Assembly: GCA_963814315.1 (NCBI GenBank)
Contig: CAWFCG010000003.1
Span: 434,001 to 498,000, forward strand
DNA from: JAFMJV01 sp963814315
GTDB taxonomy: Bacteria; Chloroflexota; Limnocylindria; Limnocylindrales; CSP1-4
DNA length: 64,000 nucleotides
Direction of reading: 5' to 3'
The notes beneath the pieces were generated by a model. The model was not told the DNA's origin and did not search any database. It worked only from the letters and a program-made list of their open reading frames with translations. Within the stretch, counting starts at the first letter, position 1; every line of letters starts with the position of its first letter. The translations under genes and the position numbers were made by a program. Positions 56,833 through 64,000 of the stretch are shown piece after piece.

Positions 56833-57900
56833 CTAGAGCACGGCCTCGTAGACACGCCGCGTCGCTTCGGCGACGCGCATCCAATCGAACCGCTCGAGGT
56901 CGGTGCCGTTGTGGCGGCCCATGGCATCGAGATCCGCCGTCATCGCGACCCGCAGTGCGCCCAGCAGGCCCTGCGGGTCGTCGGCGTCGTAAAGGATGCC
57001 GCCAGTCTCATCGAGCACCTCGGTGACGCAGCCACGCCGGGGTGCGATGACGGCCCGCTCGAACGACATCGCCAGCAGCACCGATCCGGAGGTGAAGATC
57101 TCCAGGAACGGAGCAGCCACGACGTCGGCTGCGCGCAGGTACACCTGCAGCTCATCGTCAGGCACGAACCCGAGCATCAGGTGGATGCGCGCGTCGCCCT
57201 TGGCGGCGGCAGTCAAACGTGCGGCATAGGCACCATCGACCGCCTCGCCGGCCACGACCAGGCGGGCATCCGGCTCGTCCAAGTGGCTGAATGCCTCGAA
57301 CAGCTCCCAAACGCCCTTGTAGGCGCGCACCCAGCCGACGAAGGCGATGACCCTGGCCTCGGCCGGCAGCCCCAGTCGCGCTCGTGCCTCGACGCGCGTG
57401 ACGGTATCCCGATAGGCACCCTGATAGTGACCATGCTGGATGACCGAGACCTTGTCGCGGGCGTCATCGTCCACACCCAAGGTCTCGCGCAGGCTGTCAG
57501 CCGCGGCGCCACAGTGCACGATGACCGCATCGGCCAGCCCGAAGAGCGAGCGCATGAACGCCAACTCGTTGGGATCCTCCCGGCGATCGTGGCGAAACAG
57601 GTCATGCGCCGTCCAGACGACGCCGATGCCGGCGCGCTTCGCCAGCCGCAGCTCCAGCAGCGTGCGCACCGCCTTCACGCGGCTGACCTTGCTGCTGCCG
57701 CCGGCGATGTAGGGCTCGGTCCAATGGACATGGATGATGTCGGGTCGACCGTGCCGCCGCACGGCCTCAGCGATGGGCAGCACGCGGCGCGCACCGGTCG
57801 GGTCCGCGCTGACGGCTACGCCCAGCGCCTGCAGGCCCTCCGAAAGCGCGCGCTGGTACGCGTTGGCTCGCGAGTAGTCAGGCAGGAACAGGACCTTCAC
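56833..57900 (-). CDS. GT4-type glycosyltransferase
   Basis: 355 residues. GT-B fold: the N-terminal half has MKVLFLPDYSRANAYQRAL and DIIHVHWTEP; the C-terminal half has VIAFVGWVRAYKGVWELFEAF, LMLGFVPDDELQVYLRAADVVAAPFLEI (donor site) and SVLLAMSFERAVIAP. No membrane helix. The sugar and acceptor are unknown; it lies five bases after the next glycosyltransferase on the same strand and was probably made with it. Confidence 0.85.
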   Translation of the reverse strand: MKVLFLPDYSRANAYQRALSEGLQALGVAVSADPTGARRVLPIAEAVRRHGRPDIIHVHWTEPYIAGGSSKVSRVKAVRTLLELRLAKRAGIGVVWTAHDLFRHDRREDPNELAFMRSLFGLADAVIVHCGAAADSLRETLGVDDDARDKVSVIQHGHYQGAYRDTVTRVEARARLGLPAEARVIAFVGWVRAYKGVWELFEAFSHLDEPDARLVVAGEAVDGAYAARLTAAAKGDARIHLMLGFVPDDELQVYLRAADVVAAPFLEIFTSGSVLLAMSFERAVIAPRRGCVTEVLDETGGILYDADDPQGLLGALRVAMTADLDAMGRHNGTDLERFDWMRVAEATRRVYEAVL

Positions 57901-57905
57901 GTCGG

Positions 57906-59228
57906 CTAGTACCCCAGGTCGTCGTAGACGCGTAACAGCTCACGGGCCTGGTGCTGCCAGGCGTACGAGGAGCGCGCGGCTGCCAGGCAGCGTAGGCGCA
58001 GCGCCAGCCGCTCGTCTCCGGGAGCGTCGATGATGGCGCGGATGGCCCGCGCTACGTCAGCCGGGTCGGTAGGGTCACAGAGCTCGCCGCAGCCGGTCTC
58101 GTTGACGATGGGTGAGATGCCCGGCAGCTTGCTGGCCACGACCGGCACCCCCACGCCCATGGCGTCGTACAGCTTGGTGGGCGTGTTGAAGCGGTGGTTG
58201 AGCGTATCGGGCTGCACGGGCATGGCCGCGACATCGGCACCACGGGTCCAGTCGGGGATCTCAGCTGGCGGCACGGACCCTGCGAAGTGGATACGGTCGT
58301 GGTGGGGGAGGGCCGCAGCGATGGTGCGATAGCGCTCGTAGTCTGGGCCGAAGCCCGCCACCACCAGGTCGGCCTCGTCGACCAGCGAGATGGCCTCGAA
58401 GAGCTGGCGCAGGCCGCGTCCGTGCATGACCTGTCCGATGTAGAGCACGATGCGCCGCTCCGGCGGCAGCTCGAACCGCAGGTGGAATCGATCGCTCCGG
58501 GCGACATCGGCCGCGGTCGGTTCAGCCTCGAGATCTTCGACCAGTGCGGCGTTGCGCACCACGGCGTCGACCGAGCGGCCAAGGATATGGGCCAGGATCT
58601 GTGCGTAGGGCTCGGACACCGTGACCACTGCGTCGGCAGCGCGAGCCAGGCGGCGCTCATGCCGACGCAGGAGCTGCTTCCAAGGGCCTGGCAGGCTGGC
58701 CATTCGCCCGGCCTCACTGTCGATGTCGTTGGCGTCGTAGACGACCACGCCGCCGAAGTGCTTGCGCAGCGCCACCGCCAGTGACAGGGTGATGACCGAC
58801 TCGGCTTGCCACACGTCCGCCGCCTCCACCTGACCGGCGATGACCTTCGACCACGCCTGCGACATGCGCAGGTAGCGCAGGGCTTGCGCGGCCCGGCCCA
58901 CGCTGTCGCGGATCCGCCGCCGTAGTCCGCCGGTGCGGCCACGTGGGTCGTCGCCGGTCTCGGGCAGGCTGGGTGCCGGGAGCCAGGACAGCGGCTGTGG
59001 TTGCCGAACTCGCGTGACGGTGTGGTGGTCGAGCTGCTCCGTGGTCGCGAGGCCCGCACCCCAGCGGGCGATGACGGTGACATCGTAGCCGGCCTTGCCC
59101 AGCGAGACCGCAGTCTTCCAGGCTCGGGCATCGGCCGCGTAGGTGTTGTTGATGAGGATGGCGACGCGCGTCGGAGAGGTTCTCAGTGTGGGCTTGTCCA
59201 TTCTGGCTCGACGTCGGGTGGATAGCAT
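57906..59228 (-). CDS. GT4-type glycosyltransferase
   Basis: 440 residues from ATG 59228; ATG 59201 (MDKPTLR) is an alternative, and neither has a clear ribosome binding site. The N-terminal domain has VAILINNTYAADARAWKTA and DANDIDSEAGRM; the C-terminal domain has RRIVLYIGQVMHGRGLRQLFEAI, HFAGSVPPAEIPDWTRGADV and the donor-binding NRFNTPTKLYDAMGVGVPVVAS region. Divergent from asd. With its partner it suggests synthesis of a surface glycan or glycolipid. Confidence 0.87.
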   Translation of the reverse strand: MLSTRRRARMDKPTLRTSPTRVAILINNTYAADARAWKTAVSLGKAGYDVTVIARWGAGLATTEQLDHHTVTRVRQPQPLSWLPAPSLPETGDDPRGRTGGLRRRIRDSVGRAAQALRYLRMSQAWSKVIAGQVEAADVWQAESVITLSLAVALRKHFGGVVVYDANDIDSEAGRMASLPGPWKQLLRRHERRLARAADAVVTVSEPYAQILAHILGRSVDAVVRNAALVEDLEAEPTAADVARSDRFHLRFELPPERRIVLYIGQVMHGRGLRQLFEAISLVDEADLVVAGFGPDYERYRTIAAALPHHDRIHFAGSVPPAEIPDWTRGADVAAMPVQPDTLNHRFNTPTKLYDAMGVGVPVVASKLPGISPIVNETGCGELCDPTDPADVARAIRAIIDAPGDERLALRLRCLAAARSSYAWQHQARELLRVYDDLGY

Positions 59229-59307
59229 CAGGGCTTGGCCCTTGAGCGTTCGCGAATCACCATTCCACGGTAGCGTACGCGAGGTCGAGGGAGCGCCATT
59301 GACGCGG

Positions 59308-59313
59308 TATCAT
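59308..59313 (+). promoter_or_regulatory. -10 element before asd (leaderless type for a mini-ORF)
   Basis: TATCAT six bases before GTG 59320, the first codon of a nine-codon frame ending five bases before asd. Confidence 0.45.
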
Positions 59314-59319
59314 CGTCAC

Positions 59320-59349
59320 GTGCCCTCGATGGAAGTCCCACAGGAATAA
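59320..59349 (+). CDS. possible nine-codon leaderless mini-ORF before asd
   Basis: GTG 59320 opens a frame for MPSMEVPQE and stops at TAA 59347-59349. It begins six bases after the -10 element, so it would be the 5' end of the mRNA. AGGA (59341-59344) inside it is spaced nine bases from the asd ATG. It could hand ribosomes to asd; no residue pattern (no Lys, Met run or Thr codons) suggests amino-acid attenuation. Confidence 0.3.
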   Translation: MPSMEVPQE

Positions 59350-59353
59350 CAGC

Positions 59354-60421
59354 ATGCCCATCGAGTCCCCCCTCCGTCCCCTCACGGTCGCTGTCGTCGG
59401 CGCCACTGGATTGGTGGGGCGAACCATGATCGCGATCCTCGCCGAACGCGGATTCCCAGTGTCCGAGCTGCGGCCGCTGGCGTCCCGCTCCGGTGGCCGC
59501 AGCGTCGAGTTCGGCGGCCGCTCCTGGCCCGTCGAGGAGACCACTCCTGACGCGTTCGAGGGTGTGGACATCGCCATCTTCAGTGCTGGTGGCGGTACCT
59601 CGAAGACCTTCGCACCAGAAGCGGCAGCGCGCGGTGCGGTGGTGGTGGACAACTCCAGCCAGTGGCGCATGGAGCCCGGCGTTCCGCTGGTCGTGGCCGG
59701 CGTCAATGACGAGGACGCCGCCGGTCACGAGGGCATCATCGCCAACCCCAACTGCTCCACCATGCAGCTGATGCCGCTCTTGAAGGCCTTGCGCGACAGT
59801 GTCGGCATGGAGCGCGTCATCGTCGATACCTACCAGGCCGTCAGCGGCAGTGGCAACAAGGCGGTGCTCGAGCTCGAAGACCAGGTCCGTGCCCACGTCG
59901 CAGGAGAGGCGCTGGTGGCTTCGGTCTACCCGTACCCGATCGCCTTCAACGTCATCCCGCAGATCGATGTCTTCCTCGACAGCGGCTACACCAAGGAGGA
60001 GTGGAAGGTCGTGGTGGAGACGCGCAAGATCCTGCACCTCCCCCGTCTGCCGGTCTCCTGCACCGCCGTGCGGGTGCCCGTCATCACCTCCCATTCCGAG
60101 GCAGTTCACGTCGAGTTGAGCGGTTCGATGTCAGCTGCGGAGGCTCGTGAGCTGTTCGCGGGCGTGCCCGGAGTGATCGTTCGCGACGAGCCGGCGGACA
60201 ACGTGTACCCGCTGGCTATCGAGGCTGCCGGCCGTGATGAGGTCTATGTCGGTCGCATCCGCGCCGATGCCTCCCTGCCGGATGGCAAGGGCCTCGTCTT
60301 CTGGGTCGTTTCCGACAATCTGCGCAAAGGCGCCGCCACGAACGCCGTGGAGATCGCCGAGGTGGTCGCGCGCAACGGCTGGCTGGCGAAGGCGTCGGAG
60401 CGCGCTGCCGGAGCCGTGTGA
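59354..60421 (+). CDS. asd: aspartate-semialdehyde dehydrogenase
   Basis: NADPH-dependent reduction of aspartyl phosphate, feeding lysine/diaminopimelate, threonine and methionine. 355 residues. VAVVGATGLVGRTMI binds NADP; the catalytic cysteine is C134 in ANPNCSTMQLMPLL; DTYQAVSGSGNKA and the substrate-binding RVPVITSHSEAVHVE follow. dapA, common downstream in other genomes, is absent; udg overlaps its stop. Confidence 0.95.
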   Translation: MPIESPLRPLTVAVVGATGLVGRTMIAILAERGFPVSELRPLASRSGGRSVEFGGRSWPVEETTPDAFEGVDIAIFSAGGGTSKTFAPEAAARGAVVVDNSSQWRMEPGVPLVVAGVNDEDAAGHEGIIANPNCSTMQLMPLLKALRDSVGMERVIVDTYQAVSGSGNKAVLELEDQVRAHVAGEALVASVYPYPIAFNVIPQIDVFLDSGYTKEEWKVVVETRKILHLPRLPVSCTAVRVPVITSHSEAVHVELSGSMSAAEARELFAGVPGVIVRDEPADNVYPLAIEAAGRDEVYVGRIRADASLPDGKGLVFWVVSDNLRKGAATNAVEIAEVVARNGWLAKASERAAGAV

Positions 60422-61131
60422 CGAGCGAGGAGCGCAAGGCTGCACTGGACGCCATCGCGGCGGAGGTTCGCGCCTGCCAGCGTTGCCGACTGTCGCAGGG
60501 CCGCACCATGGCCGTGCCGGGTGAGGGCAGCCCTGACACCGAGGTGGTGTTCGTGGGTGAGGGCCCGGGACAGAATGAGGATCGCCAGGGTCGTCCCTTC
60601 GTGGGTGCCGCCGGCACGCTGCTCGATGAGCTGCTGGGCATGGTCGAATGGCGGCGCGAGGATGTCTTCATCACCAACGTGGTGAAGTGCCGACCGCCAA
60701 GCAACCGCGATCCCGAGCCCGACGAGATGGCCGCTTGTGCGCCCTACCTGCGACGTCAGCTGGAGGCGCTCGATCCGGCGCTGCTGATCACGCTCGGCCG
60801 CTTCAGCTTGCAGATGTTCATGCCGGGTGACCGCATCAGCCGCGTCCACGGCACCGAGCGCGCGGTCGACCCGTCCACCGGAGCGCCGGCGGCCGTAGGC
60901 TATGCGATGTACCACCCCGCCGCGGCACTGCGGCAAGGAGCGCTCAAGGAAACCATGCAACGCGACATGGCAGCAGTCCCCGAGGTCCTGTTGCGTGCGC
61001 GTGCGGGCCGCAACCCCGCCACCACCGAACCAGCCACCACCGAACCAGACACTCCGCCGGCCGAAGCCGCCGCGGACACGCCAGAGGATGACACCATGAC
61101 GACCCCCAACGACCAGATCGGCCTGTTCTAG
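60418..61131 (+). CDS. type 4 uracil-DNA glycosylase with C-terminal clamp-like motif
   Basis: Removes uracil from DNA. 237 residues from GTG 60418. Four cysteines that hold the [4Fe-4S] cluster of family 4/5 enzymes are seen: C20 and C23 (ACQRCRL), C91 (VVKCRPP) and C107. FVGEGPGQNEDRQGRPFVG is the active-site motif and MYHPAAALRQ the late one. The enzyme core ends near residue 200; a Thr/Pro/Glu linker then leads to a terminal QIGLF (233-237), which resembles the QxxLF sliding-clamp-binding motif. Confidence 0.92.
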   Translation: MTSEERKAALDAIAAEVRACQRCRLSQGRTMAVPGEGSPDTEVVFVGEGPGQNEDRQGRPFVGAAGTLLDELLGMVEWRREDVFITNVVKCRPPSNRDPEPDEMAACAPYLRRQLEALDPALLITLGRFSLQMFMPGDRISRVHGTERAVDPSTGAPAAVGYAMYHPAAALRQGALKETMQRDMAAVPEVLLRARAGRNPATTEPATTEPDTPPAEAAADTPEDDTMTTPNDQIGLF

Positions 61132-62814
61132 ATGACCGTAAAGCGCGCGCCCACGACATCGAAGGAGATCCTGCGCGTCGTGCCCCTGGGCGGCATCGGC
61201 GAGATCGGCAAGAACATGACCGTGTTCGAGTTCGCCGATGAGATCATCGTCGTCGATTGCGGTCTGGCCTTCCCCGAGGAGGAGATGTACGGGATCGACA
61301 TCGTCATCCCCGAGATCGGCTACCTGCGTGAGAAGCGTGACAAGGTCAAGGCCTTCGTCATCACCCATGCGCACGAAGACCACGTCGGCGCGCTGCCCTA
61401 CGTGCTGCCGGAGTTCCCAGGCGTGCCGGTGTATGCCTCCACGCTGGCGCGTGGGCTGCTCAGCAACAAGATCCGGGAGCACAAGCTCCGCAACAATCCA
61501 TTGAGGGCGATGGAGCCGGGTGACACCATCGAGCTGGGCCACTTCGACGTCACCGCTTTCCGAATCGGCCACTCCATCCCCGACGCCATGGGTGTGCGCA
61601 TCCGTACCCCTTTCGGTGACATCGTCCACACCGGTGACTTCAAGTTCGACCAGACCCCCGTGGACGGCAAGCCGGCCGACTTCGCCCTTCTCGCCCGCTT
61701 CGGCGAAGAGGGCGTGCTCTGCCTGATGTCCGACTCGACCCGTGCGGAGGTCCCCGGCTACACGCCCTCGGAACGCACCGTGGGAGAAGCCTTCCACGAG
61801 ATCATGGAAGGGCTCAAGGGACGCGTCATCGTGGCCACCTTCGCGTCGAACATCGCCCGCGTGCAGCAGGTCTTCGACGCCTCGGAGACGTTCGGTCGCA
61901 AAGCCACCGTCATCGGCCGCTCGATGGAACAGAACTCGCGTATCGCGACCGAGCTGGGCTACCTGCGTCCACCCAGCACCGGGCTGGTCCCCAAGGGCAA
62001 GATCGGCTCCATCCCCGATGACCAGCTCACCATCGTGACCACCGGCTCGCAGGGTGAGCCCATGGCCGGCCTGGCCCGCATGGCCAACCGCGACCACCGC
62101 TTCGTCGAGATCACGCAGGGCGACACCGTCATCGTCAGCGCCAGCCCCATCCCCGGCAACGAGGAATACGTGGCGCGCACCGTCGATAACCTCTTCAAGG
62201 CAGGCGCCAACGTGTACTACCACGCCATCAGGCGGACCCACGTTTCCGGCCACGCCAGCCAGGAGGAGCTCAAGCTGATGCTCAACCTGACCAAGCCCAA
62301 GTTCATCATCCCCATCCACGGTGAGTTCCGCATGCTGGTGCAGCACGGACGCCTGGCTGCCGAGGTGGGTCTCGATCCCGAGAACATCCTCATCCTCGAG
62401 AACGGCCAGCCCATCGAGTTCCTGGCCGATGGCACCGCCCGCCGCGGCGAGATGGTCGACGCCGGCCGCGTCTATGTCGATGGCGTCTCGGTCGGCGAGG
62501 TCGGCGAGGTCGTGCTGCGCGACCGCCGTGCGCTGGCCAAGGACGGCATCTTCCTGGTGGTCGTGGCGGTAGACAAGCAGCACGGTACGTTGGTGGGCCA
62601 GCCGGAGGTGGTCACGCGTGGCTTCGTGTCCAGCGCCGATGAGAAGCTGCTCGCTGGTGCTGCCGCGCGGATCGCTACCTCCATCGAGCGGCCCGGGGAG
62701 CATCTCGCCGAGGTCGGATTGCTCAAGGCCCAGATCAAGGACGGACTGTCCATCTACCTCTATGAGCAGACGCGCCGGCGACCCCTCATCTTCCCGGTGA
62801 TCGTGGAGGTCTAG
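61132..62814 (+). CDS. rnj: ribonuclease J
   Basis: Metallo-beta-lactamase/beta-CASP ribonuclease with endo- and 5'-3' exonuclease activity, central to mRNA decay. 560 residues, typical. VVPLGGIGEIGKNM opens the fold; the zinc site is THAHEDH (H79, H81, D83, H84); later motifs are GHSIPDAMGV, HTGDFKFD, SDSTRAEVPG and HVSGHASQEELKLML. ATG directly follows the udg stop. asd-rnj-ftsK is a known Gram-positive order. Confidence 0.96.
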   Translation: MTVKRAPTTSKEILRVVPLGGIGEIGKNMTVFEFADEIIVVDCGLAFPEEEMYGIDIVIPEIGYLREKRDKVKAFVITHAHEDHVGALPYVLPEFPGVPVYASTLARGLLSNKIREHKLRNNPLRAMEPGDTIELGHFDVTAFRIGHSIPDAMGVRIRTPFGDIVHTGDFKFDQTPVDGKPADFALLARFGEEGVLCLMSDSTRAEVPGYTPSERTVGEAFHEIMEGLKGRVIVATFASNIARVQQVFDASETFGRKATVIGRSMEQNSRIATELGYLRPPSTGLVPKGKIGSIPDDQLTIVTTGSQGEPMAGLARMANRDHRFVEITQGDTVIVSASPIPGNEEYVARTVDNLFKAGANVYYHAIRRTHVSGHASQEELKLMLNLTKPKFIIPIHGEFRMLVQHGRLAAEVGLDPENILILENGQPIEFLADGTARRGEMVDAGRVYVDGVSVGEVGEVVLRDRRALAKDGIFLVVVAVDKQHGTLVGQPEVVTRGFVSSADEKLLAGAAARIATSIERPGEHLAEVGLLKAQIKDGLSIYLYEQTRRRPLIFPVIVEV

Positions 62815-62819
62815 CGCCG

Positions 62820-64000
62820 ATGGCCCAACGCAAGAAGTCCACGAGCAGCTCCAGTCGCAGTCGGTCGGGCACCAAGAAGAGCGGGACACCCATCGTCTCA
62901 CCCGCCACGCTGCGTTCGATCGTGGCCGTGGTGCTCCTGGCCGCGGGCGCCATCACGCTCATCGCCCTGTTCCTGCCCGGTGGCGGACTGCTCAACGGCT
63001 ATGTCGATGGCTTCCTGCGGCCGCTCTTCGGTCAGGGCGCCTGGTTGCTGGGGATCCTGCTGCTGGTCGCAGGCGTGCTCGTGGAACGCGCGCCCAGCGT
63101 GGACTACAGCTGGCTGACCGTGGCCTTGGGGGGGCTCATCGTCTTCGTCGGTGGCCAGGGCCTCATCCACCTCTTCAGCGGCAAGGGCGGCAGTGACACC
63201 GATCTTGAGCAGGGTGGGGGAGCACTCGGCTATGCCCTCGCCTCGACGCTCTCAGACCTGCTCAGCCCCGCGGGCGCGTTCGTGGTGCTCGCCGGCATCG
63301 TGCTGGTGGGCCTCCTCTTGCTCTTCGACATCACGTTGGTGGCCTTCGTGACACCATTCATCGACGGTGGCCGTGCCATCGCGGCCATGGTCGCCGCAGC
63401 CGTCGCCAACACCGCCCAGACGATCCGCCATCGTCGTGCCACACGCGCTCACGAGCATGCCAGCCGCGCTCACGAAGCGGTGGCCATCCCCATCGCAGGT
63501 GCCAGCCGTGGCCGTCGTCGGGCGGCAGAGCCGGCCCCGGACCTCCCACAGCCGATGCCCAGCCCGGCGCCCATGAGCCAGACGGTCTGGGTGGGCGCCG
63601 GCAAGCGCGACAAGGACCGGGCCGTGGTAGCGGCAGCGGTCGGGACGGGGGTGGCGGGCACAGGAGCAATCGGCGCCACGTCCCTCTCCGGCGCCACGCC
63701 CATCGCCGGCGCACCAGCCCTCGACGGAACCAGCTCCGCGGTCGCGGCTCCCGCCGGCGCATCTCCAGACGCGCTCGAGGCCGGCGGTACGTCGGCGGGC
63801 AGGGATCCCGCCCATCCGGACGCCGCGGAGGTCGCTCGCCTGCGGCTGCACCAGAGGGAGTGGCAGCTCCCCAGCGTGACCCTGCTGGACCCGGCCACCG
63901 AATCGGCCGACCTGGCGCGTCACGACCACGTGCGCAACGTGCGCATCATCGAAGAGAAGCTGCGCTCGTTCCAGATCCCAGCCACGGTGGTGGCGACCAA
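62820..64000 (+). CDS. ftsK: DNA translocase FtsK/SpoIIIE, C-terminal motor beyond the window
   Basis: Open frame from ATG 62820 to the window edge (393 codons). A basic Ser/Arg start (QRKKSTSSSSRSRSGTKK) precedes four hydrophobic segments (VAVVLLAAGAITLIALF, GAWLLGILLLVAGVLV, WLTVALGGLIVFVGG, AFVVLAGIVLVGLLLLF), the FtsK 4TM anchor. An Ala/Pro-rich linker with a small AHEHASRAHEA repeat leads to EWQLPSVTLLD and IIEEKLRSFQIPATVV, the start of the alpha domain. The ATPase and gamma domains would lie further right. Confidence 0.9.
   Translation, partial: MAQRKKSTSSSSRSRSGTKKSGTPIVSPATLRSIVAVVLLAAGAITLIALFLPGGGLLNGYVDGFLRPLFGQGAWLLGILLLVAGVLVERAPSVDYSWLTVALGGLIVFVGGQGLIHLFSGKGGSDTDLEQGGGALGYALASTLSDLLSPAGAFVVLAGIVLVGLLLLFDITLVAFVTPFIDGGRAIAAMVAAAVANTAQTIRHRRATRAHEHASRAHEAVAIPIAGASRGRRRAAEPAPDLPQPMPSPAPMSQTVWVGAGKRDKDRAVVAAAVGTGVAGTGAIGATSLSGATPIAGAPALDGTSSAVAAPAGASPDALEAGGTSAGRDPAHPDAAEVARLRLHQREWQLPSVTLLDPATESADLARHDHVRNVRIIEEKLRSFQIPATVVAT

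Noticed and set aside
60244..62901. 885-residue minus-strand frame over asd, udg and rnj
   Set aside because: Long but antisense to three well-supported genes; explained by strong third-position G/C.
1..64000. rRNA, tRNA, CRISPR arrays, insertion sequences, prophage
   Set aside because: No tRNA T-loop/acceptor pattern in the spacers, no spaced direct repeats, no transposase or integrase motifs; nearly every base lies in a core gene.

Overview
The window is a dense, GC-rich stretch of bacterial chromosome (roughly two thirds G+C by eye) made almost entirely of core housekeeping genes. I support 61 protein-coding genes, two of them cut by the window edges, and no rRNA, tRNA, CRISPR array, insertion sequence or prophage. 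The gene strings (plsX-nusB-acpP-rnc-smc-ftsY, rpsP-khpA-rimM-trmD, rpsB-tsf-pyrH-frr-uppS-cdsA-dxr-rseP-ispG, nusA-ylxR-infB-rbfA-nrnA-truB-ribF) are those of Gram-positive-type and Chloroflexota genomes. High G+C, a DUF3352 protein, a coaD-adjacent coiled-coil protein and promoters that start transcription at the start codon suggest a high-GC Chloroflexota lineage of the Limnocylindria/Ellin6529 kind. That placement is inference, not proof.

Layout. 1-1570 (minus): a cell-wall LCP ligase, divergent from ileS. 1678-9698: ileS-lspA-rluD-gmk-priA. 9751-14547: def-fmt, then rlmN-rpe-dtd-sulfotransferase, with rpe broken by one extra base. 14535-14756 (minus): rpmB. 14913-20072: DAK2/FakA-like protein-recG-rsmD-coaD. 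20136-28679: coiled-coil protein-yceD-rpmF-plsX-nusB-acpP-rnc-smc-ftsY. 28723-35687: ffh, the secreted DUF3352 protein, rpsP-khpA-rimM-trmD, rplS and rnhB-yraN. 35913-44342: rpsB through ispG, joining translation to UMP kinase and to isoprenoid and envelope lipid synthesis. 44419-46595: proS and a second sulfotransferase-like gene. 46712-56799: the nusA-infB transcription/translation cluster through ribF, then rpsO and pnp. 56833-59228 (minus): two glycosyltransferases. 59354-64000: asd-udg-rnj-ftsK, with ftsK cut by the edge. No gap between genes exceeds about 300 bases.

How it works together. Most genes overlap their neighbour by 1-11 bases (TGATG, ATGA or GTGA junctions), so translation is probably coupled along operons. 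Two modes of initiation are visible. One uses AGGAGG-type ribosome binding sites (proS, infB, rpsB, rsmD). The other places a TANNNT -10 element 6-10 bases before the start codon, predicting leaderless mRNAs (LCP, ileS, def, rlmN, ffh, rnhB and a mini-ORF before asd). RNA turnover is well represented: RNase III, RNase J, NrnA, RNase HII and an unusual PNPase.

Most interesting points. (1) PNPase carries a complete DEDDh-type 3'-5' exonuclease domain inserted between its two RNase PH cores. (2) IleRS has GVHH in place of the HxGH signature and PMHKS in place of KMSKS, the kind of altered motif linked to mupirocin hyper-resistance. (3) The nusA leader contains mutually exclusive antiterminator and terminator hairpins and there is no rimP. 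(4) A probable AUA start codon, a leaderless mini-ORF before asd, and a terminal clamp-binding-like motif on uracil-DNA glycosylase are smaller oddities.
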